Positions 25,921 through 34,739 of a stretch of DNA of 64,000 nt are shown piece after piece. Origin of the DNA: Hyphomonadaceae bacterium (lineage in GTDB: Bacteria; Pseudomonadota; Alphaproteobacteria; Caulobacterales; Aquidulcibacteraceae); contig JAHDXR010000017.1 in the NCBI GenBank assembly GCA_023384105.1, positions 1-64,000 on the forward strand, read 5' to 3'. The number at the start of each line of letters is the position of its first letter. Within the stretch, counting starts at the first letter, position 1. The notes under the pieces are model-generated. The model saw only the letters and a list, made by a program, of their open reading frames with translations, had not been told where the DNA came from and ran no database searches. The translations under genes and the position numbers were made by a program.

Positions 25921-27623
25921 GCGCAGGGACGGGCAGGCATTGAAACGGAGGAAGGAAACTGGTCGGAGTGAAGCAACTGCACGTCCACGATCGGGCCGGG
26001 CATGCCCGCACCGGGCTCTGCGTCAGTTCCCAAATTGGGATCCAAGTGAGGATAGTCTCCCGAACAGATGGAGACCCTAAGCGCTTGTCCCTTCGCAATG
26101 CGCTGGGCGGTGTGTCCCAACGAAATGCGATAGAGCGCCGGCTTTTCAGCTTCGAGAAAATCCGTTTTGTCCGGCGCGGAAGGGTCATTGCGAAATCGCC
26201 CTCTCAACGCACCATAAGCGAACACACGCGAGCAAGCGTTCTCGTCAACAACCGAGAGCCGGACCACGATATCCAGGTCGATCGCGGAGCACAGAATCCA
26301 CAGTGCGGCGATGGGTTCGCCGACAATGTCATAGGGAGCAACGGCAGGTTCGGACGTGAACACCAACACATCCGAGCGCTCTTCGAATTGCGCGGCATCG
26401 ACGGGGCCTGGAACGAGCCCGCCCAGGTACAATACTCTTCCACCTATGCTGGGCGTGGGATTAGAGGGGTCGTATTGGTAGGAGGCCGTCGTACCGCCTT
26501 GTAGCGGCCGCGTGGTCGAAAGCACTCCGCTCTTGCGCGCCGCATTTCCGTCGGACCCCAGATAGTAGGTCCGTTCCAAATCGTCGAACGGCGGCCAGTC
26601 GGATGCAACTTCCCATTTGTTCGCGCCCATAAGGAAGTATCGAATGGCTGGAAGGTCGGCCTTTGCGCCGTCGAGATAGCGTTGGAAGAACCGCACATGC
26701 GCGCCCGAAATGTCGGCGGCTCGCCCCGATGCGAACAGTCCGTAGTTCATGTCGGCCACGAGCTGAGACAGATGCGCGATATGCACCCATGGCCCCATCA
26801 GGAGATGCGAAGGTGCGCCAATCTTGCGCGCGTTCTGGAACAACCCGACCGTCGATCGCTGGAAGCAATCGAACCATCCGCCCGAATGGAGGCTCGGCAC
26901 ACGAATGCGCGTCAGATCCAGCGCCCGCACTTCTTGCCCAAACGAACGGTCGAAAATCGCGGCCGGCGCCAGTGGAAAGCCCGGCGCATCGAAGGCCGGC
27001 GTCTCGCGCAGGGGCCGATGATCCATAGCCGCGCGCGGGTTCAAGACGACGCTTGTCAGCAACGCCGCAAGTTCTGGACTAGCAGGGTTTCCTTCCGCCG
27101 CGCGCTTCGACAGCCAATCCGGCGCCATGAACGCGAGCCATGAGTAGAGGTGATCGAGTCTCAGGGCGCCGCCTGTCTCCTGCGCATCGAACGGCCATGC
27201 GCTTGCCATGTGTGGCGCGATCGCCGCGAGCGATGGCGGTTGCAGTGCAGCCGCGAACAGCTGCGCAATGCCGAGATAGGATTGACCAGCCATTCCCACG
27301 CGGCCGGAACACCAGTCCTGGCGCGCCGTCCATTCGACTGTGTCGAAACCGTCTCTGCCTTCCTGCTCCCAGGCGATCGGCGACCAGGCGCCGCCAGAGC
27401 GGAAGCGCCCTCGCGTGTCCTGCACAACCGCGGCAAAGCCTGCACGCGCCAAAGTCTCTGGGCGTATCGCTTCGATGTTGGCGATCGCGCTTTTGTCGTA
27501 GGGCGTGCGGAAGATGACTGCGGAGCGGGGCGACGCGCCCACTGGACGCCACACGTCCGCCTTCAGCGCCACGCCATCGCGCATCGGTACATCGACGTCG
27601 ATGTCAACAATCAATCCGCCCAA
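25917..27623 (-). CDS. CocE/NonD-type serine esterase
   Basis: 568-residue alpha/beta hydrolase with a C-terminal jelly-roll domain, as in cocaine esterase and X-Pro dipeptidyl peptidases. Visible are RTPYDKSA (near 40), the nucleophile motif AGQSYLG (Ser115), MGPWVH holding the probable catalytic His, and the C-terminal SVVDENA/VSICSGDYPHLDPN segment. No signal peptide, so it acts in the cytoplasm unless exported otherwise. The TTG at 27623 is chosen because AGGAG lies 6 bases upstream; a GTG at 27641 is the alternative. First gene of the leftward hydrolase/ligase operon, with an operator-like repeat at 27680-27696 just upstream. Confidence 0.9.
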   Translation of the reverse strand: MGGLIVDIDVDVPMRDGVALKADVWRPVGASPRSAVIFRTPYDKSAIANIEAIRPETLARAGFAAVVQDTRGRFRSGGAWSPIAWEQEGRDGFDTVEWTARQDWCSGRVGMAGQSYLGIAQLFAAALQPPSLAAIAPHMASAWPFDAQETGGALRLDHLYSWLAFMAPDWLSKRAAEGNPASPELAALLTSVVLNPRAAMDHRPLRETPAFDAPGFPLAPAAIFDRSFGQEVRALDLTRIRVPSLHSGGWFDCFQRSTVGLFQNARKIGAPSHLLMGPWVHIAHLSQLVADMNYGLFASGRAADISGAHVRFFQRYLDGAKADLPAIRYFLMGANKWEVASDWPPFDDLERTYYLGSDGNAARKSGVLSTTRPLQGGTTASYQYDPSNPTPSIGGRVLYLGGLVPGPVDAAQFEERSDVLVFTSEPAVAPYDIVGEPIAALWILCSAIDLDIVVRLSVVDENACSRVFAYGALRGRFRNDPSAPDKTDFLEAEKPALYRISLGHTAQRIAKGQALRVSICSGDYPHLDPNLGTDAEPGAGMPGPIVDVQLLHSDQFPSSVSMPARPCA

Positions 27624-27679
27624 CGGGTTGCTCCTTCGCACTTCAGTGCGGAAACGCCGGTTTCCATCCCTATTCCACT

Positions 27680-27698
27680 ATATAAATAAGCGGTTATT
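27680..27698. promoter_or_regulatory. TetR-type operator copy 1 (hydrolase/ligase promoter)
   Basis: ATATAAATAAGCGGTTA (27680-27696) occurs identically at 28478-28494; the inner AATAAGCGGTTATT is a near-palindrome. It lies 57 bases upstream of the esterase start, within a 108-base gap, suiting a repressor site. Confidence 0.65.
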
Positions 27699-27731
27699 AT
27701 TCGCGCCGAACTCGGAATTGCTCTCCCGCGC

Positions 27732-28430
27732 TCACTCCTTCGACACCATGCCCAGGACAAGATCGGCATGCCAATCCGCCAACGCTTCCGGGCCAAGTGG
27801 TCCGGATGGGCTAAACCATTCCGACACGCGCAAGCACATGTTGGTGATGGACGTCGCCAGAAGTCCCACCCCGGTTGCACGCGAAGGGCTGGAAACCTTG
27901 AACGCGCCTGCTTGCATGCCTGCGCTCAATATTTGCTCCAAGAGCGTCCGAATTTTGCGACGAGCCCGGCGCACATGCTCGCGCGGCTTGCCCGATAGAA
28001 ACTTGAACTCCTGGTTTGCAACGAGCGCCGCCTCGCGGCGATCAATGTGAAAGAGAACGAAAGCTCTAACGTAGCTGGACAGGCGATCCGCCGGCTTGCC
28101 TGTCTCCGGCACAGCCTCCTGAAGCGTCCGCCACAATTCCTCGTGCGTTTCGTTGATGATCGCGAACAGCAAGGCATCTTTCGAGCCGAAGTGATTGTAC
28201 AGCGCCCCAGGCGTTAAGGCGCATTCCTCAGTGATGTCCCGCGTCGTCGTCGCGTTGAAGCCGCGCTCAAAAAACAAACGCGTGGCCGTGGTTTTAATCC
28301 GCTCGTCCGTTGGAGCGTCATGCCGTCCCTTGGCTGGAGGGCGCCCCAGAGGGCGTCCTTTCTTGGGGGGCGGCGCAGCGCTCTTGGTCTCCGTCGCCTC
28401 GCGCCGCCGGCGCACCTGAGCTTGTCTCAT
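27732..28430 (-). CDS. TetR family transcriptional regulator
   Basis: 232-residue regulator. A basic, proline-rich N-terminal extension (about 40 residues) precedes the helix-turn-helix TTRDITEECALTPGALYNHFGSKD (about 62-85). The ATG at 28430 has AAGGA 6 bases upstream. It sits between the leftward esterase/ligase operon and the rightward TonB-receptor operon, and identical operator-like sequences occur on both sides, so it probably controls itself and both operons. Confidence 0.92.
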   Translation of the reverse strand: MRQAQVRRRREATETKSAAPPPKKGRPLGRPPAKGRHDAPTDERIKTTATRLFFERGFNATTTRDITEECALTPGALYNHFGSKDALLFAIINETHEELWRTLQEAVPETGKPADRLSSYVRAFVLFHIDRREAALVANQEFKFLSGKPREHVRRARRKIRTLLEQILSAGMQAGAFKVSSPSRATGVGLLATSITNMCLRVSEWFSPSGPLGPEALADWHADLVLGMVSKE

Positions 28431-28477
28431 TCGCGATCCTTTTCCCGCCTGCGCCGCCTGGGACCGGCGCTGATGGA

Positions 28478-28496
28478 ATATAAATAAGCGGTTACT
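28478..28496. promoter_or_regulatory. TetR-type operator copy 2 (tetR promoter)
   Basis: Second exact copy of ATATAAATAAGCGGTTA, 48 bases upstream of the tetR start, where a repressor could act on its own promoter. Confidence 0.65.
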
Positions 28497-28562
28497 CCTG
28501 TCACCGTCGAGCGCCGCGGGCTGAATGTTCGCTCTTGACGCCGTCATTCCCCTCTGTCTATT

Positions 28563-28582
28563 AATATATAAGCGCTTGTTAT
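28563..28582. promoter_or_regulatory. TetR-type operator copy 3 (TonB receptor promoter)
   Basis: AATATATAAGCGCTTGTTAT contains the perfect palindrome AAGCGCTT and matches the core ATAAGCG-TT of the other two copies. It lies about 80 bases before the TonB receptor start, beside that operon's likely promoter. Confidence 0.55.
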
Positions 28583-28662
28583 CTAGCGCAAGCTGAAGCG
28601 TGGCGCCTTTCAGAGGCCGGCGCCCGAGAACAAACGAGCTAAACCCGAATGGGGAGGGGAAA

Positions 28663-30813
28663 ATGAACAGTCGCATACGGCCGGGTTCGCCGGCTCTTCT
28701 GCAAGCGTCGGGCCTTGCGCTCGCGATCTCCCTAATTCCAACCGGCGTCAACGCACAAGCGGCTGCAGAGCCCGAAGAGGAAATCGTTGTGACCGCGAGG
28801 CGCGTCACGGAATCGCTGCAGGATGTCCCTCTAGCGGTTACCGTGCTTGGAGCGGCGGACCTTGAGAGATTGCAGGTTTCCGACATCGCCGACCTGAGCG
28901 GCCGCGTGCCGAATCTGCATGTGTTCTCCACGGCGGGCGCGAACAACGCAACAGCGTATATCCGCGGCATCGGTCAAGATAACCAGCTCTATGCGTTCGA
29001 ACCTGGCGTCGGCATCTATCTGGACGACGTTTACATGGCGCGCATGCAGCTTTCGCTCTTGGAGGCGTTGGATCTTGAGCGCGTCGAGGTACTCCGAGGT
29101 CCGCAAGGCGTGCTCTACGGGAAGAACACGAATGGCGGCGCTATCCGCTTCGTAACGCGCGATCCGGCTGATGTCCCCGAAGGCTCAGCGCGCGTCACCC
29201 TAGGCGACTATGGCCGGATGGATGCGCGGGGCATGTTCAATGCGCCGCTCGGTGAAGGCATTGCGTTGCGTGGCAACGTGCTCGCCCGAGTGCGGGACGG
29301 ATATTATCACAACCTTGTGGATAGCGACGATCAGGGTGGTGTCGATCTGCTCGTGGGTCGTCTGTCCTTGGGACTACAGCCCGCCGACGCTCTGGATGTC
29401 CAGCTGGCTGTGGACGCTACGCGCGATCGTTCCGACTCCGTCTTCGGAACGCCGCTTGTGGAAACGCTCAACCCATATTTTGGCCTGCCTGGCCAGCCGC
29501 TCATGCTGTCGGCGCTTGAGCCGTTCCAGGCCAACTCCGACATGGACAGCCTCAATGACCAGGATGTCTGGGGCGCTTCGCTCAACGCCACCTGGGATTT
29601 GGGCGGCGTGGTTCTGAAGTCCGTAACCGGCTATCGCGATCTGCAATTCCAGCAAAACCTTGATCTCGACGGCCACCCTGTCCCGATCCTTCACAGTCGC
29701 CAGCGCCAGGACTCCAATCAGTTCAGTCAAGAGCTCCAGGCGCAGTTTGCTGTTGGCGACAGCATCGAGACAGTCGCCGGCGTCTACTATTTTGAGGAAC
29801 GCTCGCATCAAACCACTCTGACCGAAGGGCTGGTGCTCTCAGAAAACGAGAGCGAGCTTGAAACCACCTCTTACGCTGCGTTTCTGAGTGCAACATTTGC
29901 GCTGAGCGAAAACTGGTCGGCCTCCGCGGGCGTTCGTTACACGAGAGAGAGCAAGGACTTCGTCAATTCACTTTCGCTGTTCGGGGCGCCGCTGTTCGTG
30001 GGGCAAACGGGGGATAACGAATGGGAGCGGTGGCTGCCAAGCGCCTCGTTGGAGTATCATTTCAGCGAAGCGACGATGGCCTATCTGCGATACGCGGAAG
30101 GCTTCAAGTCGGGCGGCTTCAACCCACAATATATCGGCGATCCAAATCAGGCGTCTTTCTACGACGAGGAAACTGTCGCCACGTATGAACTGGGGCTCAA
30201 GACGCGATCCGGCCGCATGTACGTCAATCTGGCGGCGTTCTATAATGATTTTGAGGACTATCAGGCCGCTGTGAGCATTATCGGCTTCGGTGGATTTCCC
30301 GTCAGCACATTCACCAACGCCGCAGCCTATACATCCTATGGAGCGGAGCTGGAGTTTTTCGGTCGGCTGATCGATCAGCTCTACGTGTCTGGTTCGCTCG
30401 CCTATTTTGAAGGCGAGTTCGACAGCTTCATCAATCCGGGGACCGGCGCGGATCTGAGCGATAACGACCTCGCCAACGCGCCGGAATTCCGAGCGAGCCT
30501 CGCTGCGGAGTATTCCGTGCCTCTGTCCTCATCCTTCGGCTTGCGGTTTGGAGCGTCAGCCGCCTACCAAACTAGCTATTTCACCGAGGTCAGCAACACG
30601 CCGGAACTCCATCAAGACGCGTTTACGCTGCTGAACGCGCATGTCGCCTTGGATGTCGGAGATCATGTGACAGTTGAACTCGCCGGTCGCAACCTGACGG
30701 ACGAACACTACCTCACCGACGGCTTCCCGCTCGACTTCACGCCAATCGTCATGCGGAACGCTTATTTTGGCGATCCGCGCACAGTGACACTGTCCGTGAG
30801 CGCCCGCTTCTGA
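28663..30813 (+). CDS. TonB-dependent outer-membrane receptor
   Basis: 716-residue receptor: signal peptide ending IPTGVNAQA (about 1-33), TonB-box-like EEEIVVTARRVTESLQDVP, plug with YIRGIGQD and RGPQGVLYGKNTNGG, and a beta-barrel ending SVSARF with terminal Phe. The ATG at 28663 follows GGGGAGGGGA. It begins a tightly packed eight-gene operon reaching 37069, so the imported molecule is probably the substrate of those enzymes. No STN signalling domain. Confidence 0.94.
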   Translation: MNSRIRPGSPALLQASGLALAISLIPTGVNAQAAAEPEEEIVVTARRVTESLQDVPLAVTVLGAADLERLQVSDIADLSGRVPNLHVFSTAGANNATAYIRGIGQDNQLYAFEPGVGIYLDDVYMARMQLSLLEALDLERVEVLRGPQGVLYGKNTNGGAIRFVTRDPADVPEGSARVTLGDYGRMDARGMFNAPLGEGIALRGNVLARVRDGYYHNLVDSDDQGGVDLLVGRLSLGLQPADALDVQLAVDATRDRSDSVFGTPLVETLNPYFGLPGQPLMLSALEPFQANSDMDSLNDQDVWGASLNATWDLGGVVLKSVTGYRDLQFQQNLDLDGHPVPILHSRQRQDSNQFSQELQAQFAVGDSIETVAGVYYFEERSHQTTLTEGLVLSENESELETTSYAAFLSATFALSENWSASAGVRYTRESKDFVNSLSLFGAPLFVGQTGDNEWERWLPSASLEYHFSEATMAYLRYAEGFKSGGFNPQYIGDPNQASFYDEETVATYELGLKTRSGRMYVNLAAFYNDFEDYQAAVSIIGFGGFPVSTFTNAAAYTSYGAELEFFGRLIDQLYVSGSLAYFEGEFDSFINPGTGADLSDNDLANAPEFRASLAAEYSVPLSSSFGLRFGASAAYQTSYFTEVSNTPELHQDAFTLLNAHVALDVGDHVTVELAGRNLTDEHYLTDGFPLDFTPIVMRNAYFGDPRTVTLSVSARF

Positions 30814-32067
30814 ATGACGTCTCCAGCTATGGCCTCCGATCCGGCGATTTTCGGTCACGTCGCCTCCGGATTCGAGCCGGTGCGGGCGGCGTTCGAAGAG
30901 AACTTCCGCCTGCGCAGTGAGATCGGCGCCGCATGTGCGGCGGTGGTCGAGGGTGAGGTCGTTGTCGACCTTTGGGGCGGCGTTCTCGATGCCGCTCGTC
31001 CGGATGAACCATGGCGGGAAGACAGCTTGGTTGTCGTCTATTCGATGACCAAGGGTTTAGCCGCCATGGTTGTGGCCTTGGCGCATTCGAGAGGGCAGAT
31101 CGACTACGATGCGCCGGTTGCGCAATACTGGCCGGAGTTTGCGCAGAACGGCAAAGACAGAGTGACCGTCCGCCAATTGCTTGGTCACGAGGCCGGACTC
31201 TGTGCGATCGACGAATCCCTCCATTGGGAAACGCTCGCCGACCTTGACCGGCTCGCGAGCATTCTCGCAAAGCAAAAGCCGGCATGGCGTGTTGGAGAGC
31301 GCCACGGCTATCATTCCCTGAGCATCGGCCTTTACAAGAATGAGCTTGTTCGACGCGTCGATCCTGCTCATCGCACAATCGGCCAGATTCTCCGCGAGGA
31401 CATTTGCGAGCCGCTCGATGCGGAACTCTATATCGGCTTGCCGCACACGGTTCCTGGGGATCGGCTGGCGACGCTCCATGCCGGCGCACGCGCCGATATG
31501 TTCAGAGCGCTTGATACGCTGACGCCCGCTTTTGTTTTCGCTTCTGTCATACCGGGCAACATCACGTACAAAACATTCCGCAATCCGCGGCTCAAGAGCG
31601 CGCTCGAGCTGGCGGCGCGGCCATGGCTTGACCTCGAACTCGCAGCTGCAAACGGCGTTGCATCCGCGCGTGGCGCCGCCAAGGCGTATGGCGCATTTGC
31701 CGTTGGCGGCGGGAAGCTGGGAATCTCAAAACGAACCCTCGATGAGCTGGAAGCCGAACCTCCTCTGCCCCGAAAGGGGAGGCTTAGAGACGCCGTTCTG
31801 AGAGCCGACACAAAATTCTCGCTTGGATTCTGGAAGCCGTACGCGGGTTATCCGTTCGGTTCTGATCATCGCGCCTACGGGACGCCGGGCGCCGGCGGCT
31901 CGATGGCCTTCGCCGATCCGTCAACGCGCCTGGGGTTTGCCTACACGCCGAACAAATTGGGTCTCCACATGTGGAACGACCCCCGCGAAGCGTCGCTGCG
32001 AGACGCAATCTATCGGTGTCTGGGCGTCGACCCCGGCACTTCACACACGGCTGGAAGAAACGCATGA
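30814..32067 (+). CDS. serine hydrolase of the beta-lactamase/esterase (EstB) family
   Basis: 417-residue class-C-beta-lactamase-like hydrolase with the nucleophile motif Ser77-Met-Thr-Lys80, a Tyr-containing GYHSLSIG loop near 170 and GTPGAGGS near 358. Such proteins usually act as esterases. No signal peptide, implying a cytoplasmic lipid ester or lactone substrate. The start ATG follows the receptor stop without a gap; an ATG at 30829 is also possible. Its stop overlaps the thiolase start (ATGA). Together with the CocE-type esterase this regulon has two ester hydrolases. Confidence 0.88.
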   Translation: MTSPAMASDPAIFGHVASGFEPVRAAFEENFRLRSEIGAACAAVVEGEVVVDLWGGVLDAARPDEPWREDSLVVVYSMTKGLAAMVVALAHSRGQIDYDAPVAQYWPEFAQNGKDRVTVRQLLGHEAGLCAIDESLHWETLADLDRLASILAKQKPAWRVGERHGYHSLSIGLYKNELVRRVDPAHRTIGQILREDICEPLDAELYIGLPHTVPGDRLATLHAGARADMFRALDTLTPAFVFASVIPGNITYKTFRNPRLKSALELAARPWLDLELAAANGVASARGAAKAYGAFAVGGGKLGISKRTLDELEAEPPLPRKGRLRDAVLRADTKFSLGFWKPYAGYPFGSDHRAYGTPGAGGSMAFADPSTRLGFAYTPNKLGLHMWNDPREASLRDAIYRCLGVDPGTSHTAGRNA

Positions 32068-33242
32068 GCGACGTCTCCGTCATGATCGCCGGCGTCGGGA
32101 TGACGCGCCATGGTTTCTTTGCCGACAAGAGTTGGCGTGATCTTGTTTCGGAAGCGGGCCTGGCCGCAATAGCGGACGCCGGTATTGACGCCGCTTCGGT
32201 CGACGGCGGAGTTGTCTCAGTTACCGCCCCGGAGGCGTTCGAGCAGCAGAATCTTGGGCCGCTTGTTGCGGACGAGTTGGGGCTCCAGCCGGGAAGCTTC
32301 AGCCAGGTGGTGGCGGCTTGCGCAGGCGGCACGCTCGCGTTGCAGCATGCGGCGAACATGGTGCGCTCCGGCCGGCATCAATGTGTGTTGGCGTTGGGCG
32401 TGGAGAAGCTCTCCGATGCGGCCTCTCCGTCCGATGCGCTGCTGTCCTATCTTGATCAGGAATTCGAGTCGCCAGCGGGCTTCGACTACGTCGATACGAT
32501 GGCTCTCATGCACGCGCGATATATGCAGAAATATGGCGCGTCACCTGAGCAGATCGCTTCCTTCGTCGTTCGTGATCGCTGGTATGCGAGCCGGAATCCG
32601 AAATCCCCCGACTATCGGCGCCCCGAAACGAACATCGACGAGATATTTGAGAGTGGCTGGGCGTCGCGTCCAATCCATCGTGCGGAATGTGCGCGCGGCT
32701 GCGACGGTTCGTCGGCTGTTGTCGTAATGAGGAAGGATCGGGCGGCTTCCGCCAGCCGCGCCGTTCGTCTTGCTGGAATTTCCGCTGCGCACGGCGCGAA
32801 CTATTTGGGGAACAAGTTTATTCCGGGCAGCGATGGCGACATCGCCGAGGCGCCCCAAACCCGCTTGGCGGCGGAGCGCGCCTATGCGGAAGCTGGAATC
32901 GCGGCGGCGGATGTCGATGTCGCCCAGGTGCATGATTGCTTCAGCGTTATGGGAGCGATCCATCTTGAGGGCCTGGGGCTGTTCGCAAAGGGGCGCGCGG
33001 CCGGCGCAGTTGCGGAGGGGGCGACGGCGCTAGATGGAATCGTCCCCGCCAACACGGATGGCGGCCGCATCGGCCTCGGGCATCCAACCGGAGCGACGGG
33101 ATTATCGATCATCGTAGAGACGGTGTCGCAGCTGCGCGGCGAGGCGGGACAACGTCAAGTTCGCGACGCCGAGGTCGGCGTCGCGCAATCGATGGGCGGC
33201 AACAACGCAATCAGCGCTGTCGCCGTGCTGCGGAAAGACTGA
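32064..33242 (+). CDS. thiolase family protein (SCP2/acetoacetyl-CoA thiolase type)
   Basis: 392-residue thiolase-fold protein. The nucleophilic Cys86 (VAACAGGTLAL), the VHDCFS motif near 292 and IGLGHPTGATG near 345 are intact, so Claisen-type cleavage or condensation is plausible. It is followed after 4 bases by a DUF35 protein and then an HMG-CoA-synthase-like protein. In archaea a thiolase, DUF35 and HMG-CoA synthase form one complex; in steroid catabolism a thiolase-fold aldolase pairs with DUF35. Either precedent could apply. Confidence 0.9.
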   Translation: MSDVSVMIAGVGMTRHGFFADKSWRDLVSEAGLAAIADAGIDAASVDGGVVSVTAPEAFEQQNLGPLVADELGLQPGSFSQVVAACAGGTLALQHAANMVRSGRHQCVLALGVEKLSDAASPSDALLSYLDQEFESPAGFDYVDTMALMHARYMQKYGASPEQIASFVVRDRWYASRNPKSPDYRRPETNIDEIFESGWASRPIHRAECARGCDGSSAVVVMRKDRAASASRAVRLAGISAAHGANYLGNKFIPGSDGDIAEAPQTRLAAERAYAEAGIAAADVDVAQVHDCFSVMGAIHLEGLGLFAKGRAAGAVAEGATALDGIVPANTDGGRIGLGHPTGATGLSIIVETVSQLRGEAGQRQVRDAEVGVAQSMGGNNAISAVAVLRKD

Positions 33243-33246
33243 GGTT

Positions 33247-33675
33247 ATGTGGGCGCCGAGCGATCCTCCCTATCGGCAAGCAACGGCGACGGGTGCGCGC
33301 GCATGGCGCGGACGTCTGGCGCGCTACGCCATGGTTGGCGGACATTGCGGCGAGTGCCAAGCGTACATGTTCCCGCCGAGACGCGTGTGTCCGAATTGCA
33401 GGTCACAGGCCATTTCCCAGCGCGCGTTCAGTGGACGGGGCGTCTTGCTGGTTGCTGCGGAGGATCACTCCCCTTTGATGGGCCACGGAGGCAGGTCAAA
33501 ACGCCCATTTGGCATGGTGCGCCTCGAGGAGGGGCCAACCATCATGGCGGAACTCGTTGATGTCGAATTCAATGCCGTGACAGAGGGGATGCCTGTCGAA
33601 ATGGTCGTGCGTCAGTGGCGGCGAGAGCAGTCAGGCATGCCGCAATATGGCTTCAAGTTTCGGCCAGTTCGATGA
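33247..33675 (+). CDS. DUF35 Zn-ribbon/OB-fold protein
   Basis: 142 residues. The zinc ribbon uses Cys34, Cys37, Cys48 and Cys51 (GHCGEC...CPNC), followed by an OB-fold domain with RPFGMVRLEEGPTIMAELVD. DUF35 proteins bind CoA esters and hold thiolase-fold enzymes together. It lies between the thiolase and the HMGS-like gene and overlaps the latter by 4 bases (ATGA), the expected position of a scaffold for both. Confidence 0.93.
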   Translation: MWAPSDPPYRQATATGARAWRGRLARYAMVGGHCGECQAYMFPPRRVCPNCRSQAISQRAFSGRGVLLVAAEDHSPLMGHGGRSKRPFGMVRLEEGPTIMAELVDVEFNAVTEGMPVEMVVRQWRREQSGMPQYGFKFRPVR

Positions 33676-34739
33676 GCGAACAGAAAATCGGCATCTCCGG
33701 CGCCGGCGTTGCGCTTCCTTATCACCGCATCAAAGTTGCAGCTATACGCGATGCCTGGGACAACACGCCTGAGAGCGTCGCCCAGCGACTCGGGGTTGTC
33801 GAACGAGGGGTAATCGATCCTGACGCGGATGTTGTCACGCTTGCAATCGAGGCAGGCCATCAAGCGCTGGAAGGCGTTGCGCCCGAAAGCGTTGGAGCGG
33901 TATTTCTCGGCACGCAGAGCGGACCTTATGTCGACCGCGCCAATGCAGCCATTGTCGCCGAAGCGTTGCTCTGCGGCCTAGACACCTTCGCAACCGACGT
34001 TCAGTTTAGCGGAAAGTCCGGGACTTCCGCATTGCTGGCCGCGCTCGCATTTGTACGAGCCGGGATGGCGGACGCCGCATTGGCGATTGGTGCGGATGCA
34101 ATCGACATTCATGTGGCGCCCGGCGATCCCGCAGAGCTCACGGCTTCGTGCGGCGCCGCTGCGTTGCTCGTTACGCGCTCCCCCACGCTTGCACAATTCG
34201 AAGCGCATTCATCTGTCTCATCCGATACGCCCGACAGTTTTCGTTTGGATGGCGAGCGCTACATCCGCAACACCGGCGCCGTGATGACCGCCACGGGCGT
34301 TGGTGAACTGGCGCATGTTCGCGCGGCGTGGGAACGCCTGGGAGCCAAGCTTGCCTGGCCAACGGATGGCATAGCGCATCTCGCCTGCCACCAGCGGGAT
34401 GGAGCCGGACCGGGACGATTGGCGAAGGCTCTTGGACTTGGACCCAACGTAACGAAGGCCGGCATGATCGCCGATCGTCTCGGCGATGCCGGGGCGGCTG
34501 CCCCGTTACTTTCCCTGATACGGGTGCTCGATCTTTCGCAAGCAGGCGATCATGCGGTTCTCATTGCTTACGGCGCGGGGGCGGGCGCTGACGCGCTAGC
34601 TTTCCAGATTTGCTCATCGACGGTCACGCCGCGCGTCGAATCAAAACTCCGCATTCGGAAGCTCATCGACTACGCCACCGCTGTTCGTTTTGAACGGCGT
34701 TATCACGGCCATGAACGTCCTTCGAGTGCATTTGAATGA
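33672..34739 (+). CDS. HMG-CoA-synthase-like protein lacking the catalytic cysteine
   Basis: 355 residues that follow the archaeal-type HMG-CoA synthase pattern along the length: RLGVVERG near 40, AFVRAGMADAALAIGAD near 126-142, APGDPAELTASCGAAALLV near 149, a catalytic-type His240 in CHQRDG, and YGAGAGADAL near the C terminus. At the active site the family sequence FACKAGT is here FSGKSGT (112-118), replacing the nucleophilic Cys with Gly114. It should therefore not form the usual acyl-enzyme. It may be a structural partner, or catalyse a retro-aldol or decarboxylation step. Start ATG 33672, overlapping the DUF35 stop; stop overlaps the next SDR. Confidence 0.85.
   Translation: MSEQKIGISGAGVALPYHRIKVAAIRDAWDNTPESVAQRLGVVERGVIDPDADVVTLAIEAGHQALEGVAPESVGAVFLGTQSGPYVDRANAAIVAEALLCGLDTFATDVQFSGKSGTSALLAALAFVRAGMADAALAIGADAIDIHVAPGDPAELTASCGAAALLVTRSPTLAQFEAHSSVSSDTPDSFRLDGERYIRNTGAVMTATGVGELAHVRAAWERLGAKLAWPTDGIAHLACHQRDGAGPGRLAKALGLGPNVTKAGMIADRLGDAGAAAPLLSLIRVLDLSQAGDHAVLIAYGAGAGADALAFQICSSTVTPRVESKLRIRKLIDYATAVRFERRYHGHERPSSAFE

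Noticed and set aside
30814-32067. Beta-lactamase
   Set aside because: The SxxK motif is present, but there is no signal peptide and the operon context is catabolic, so an esterase role is more likely.
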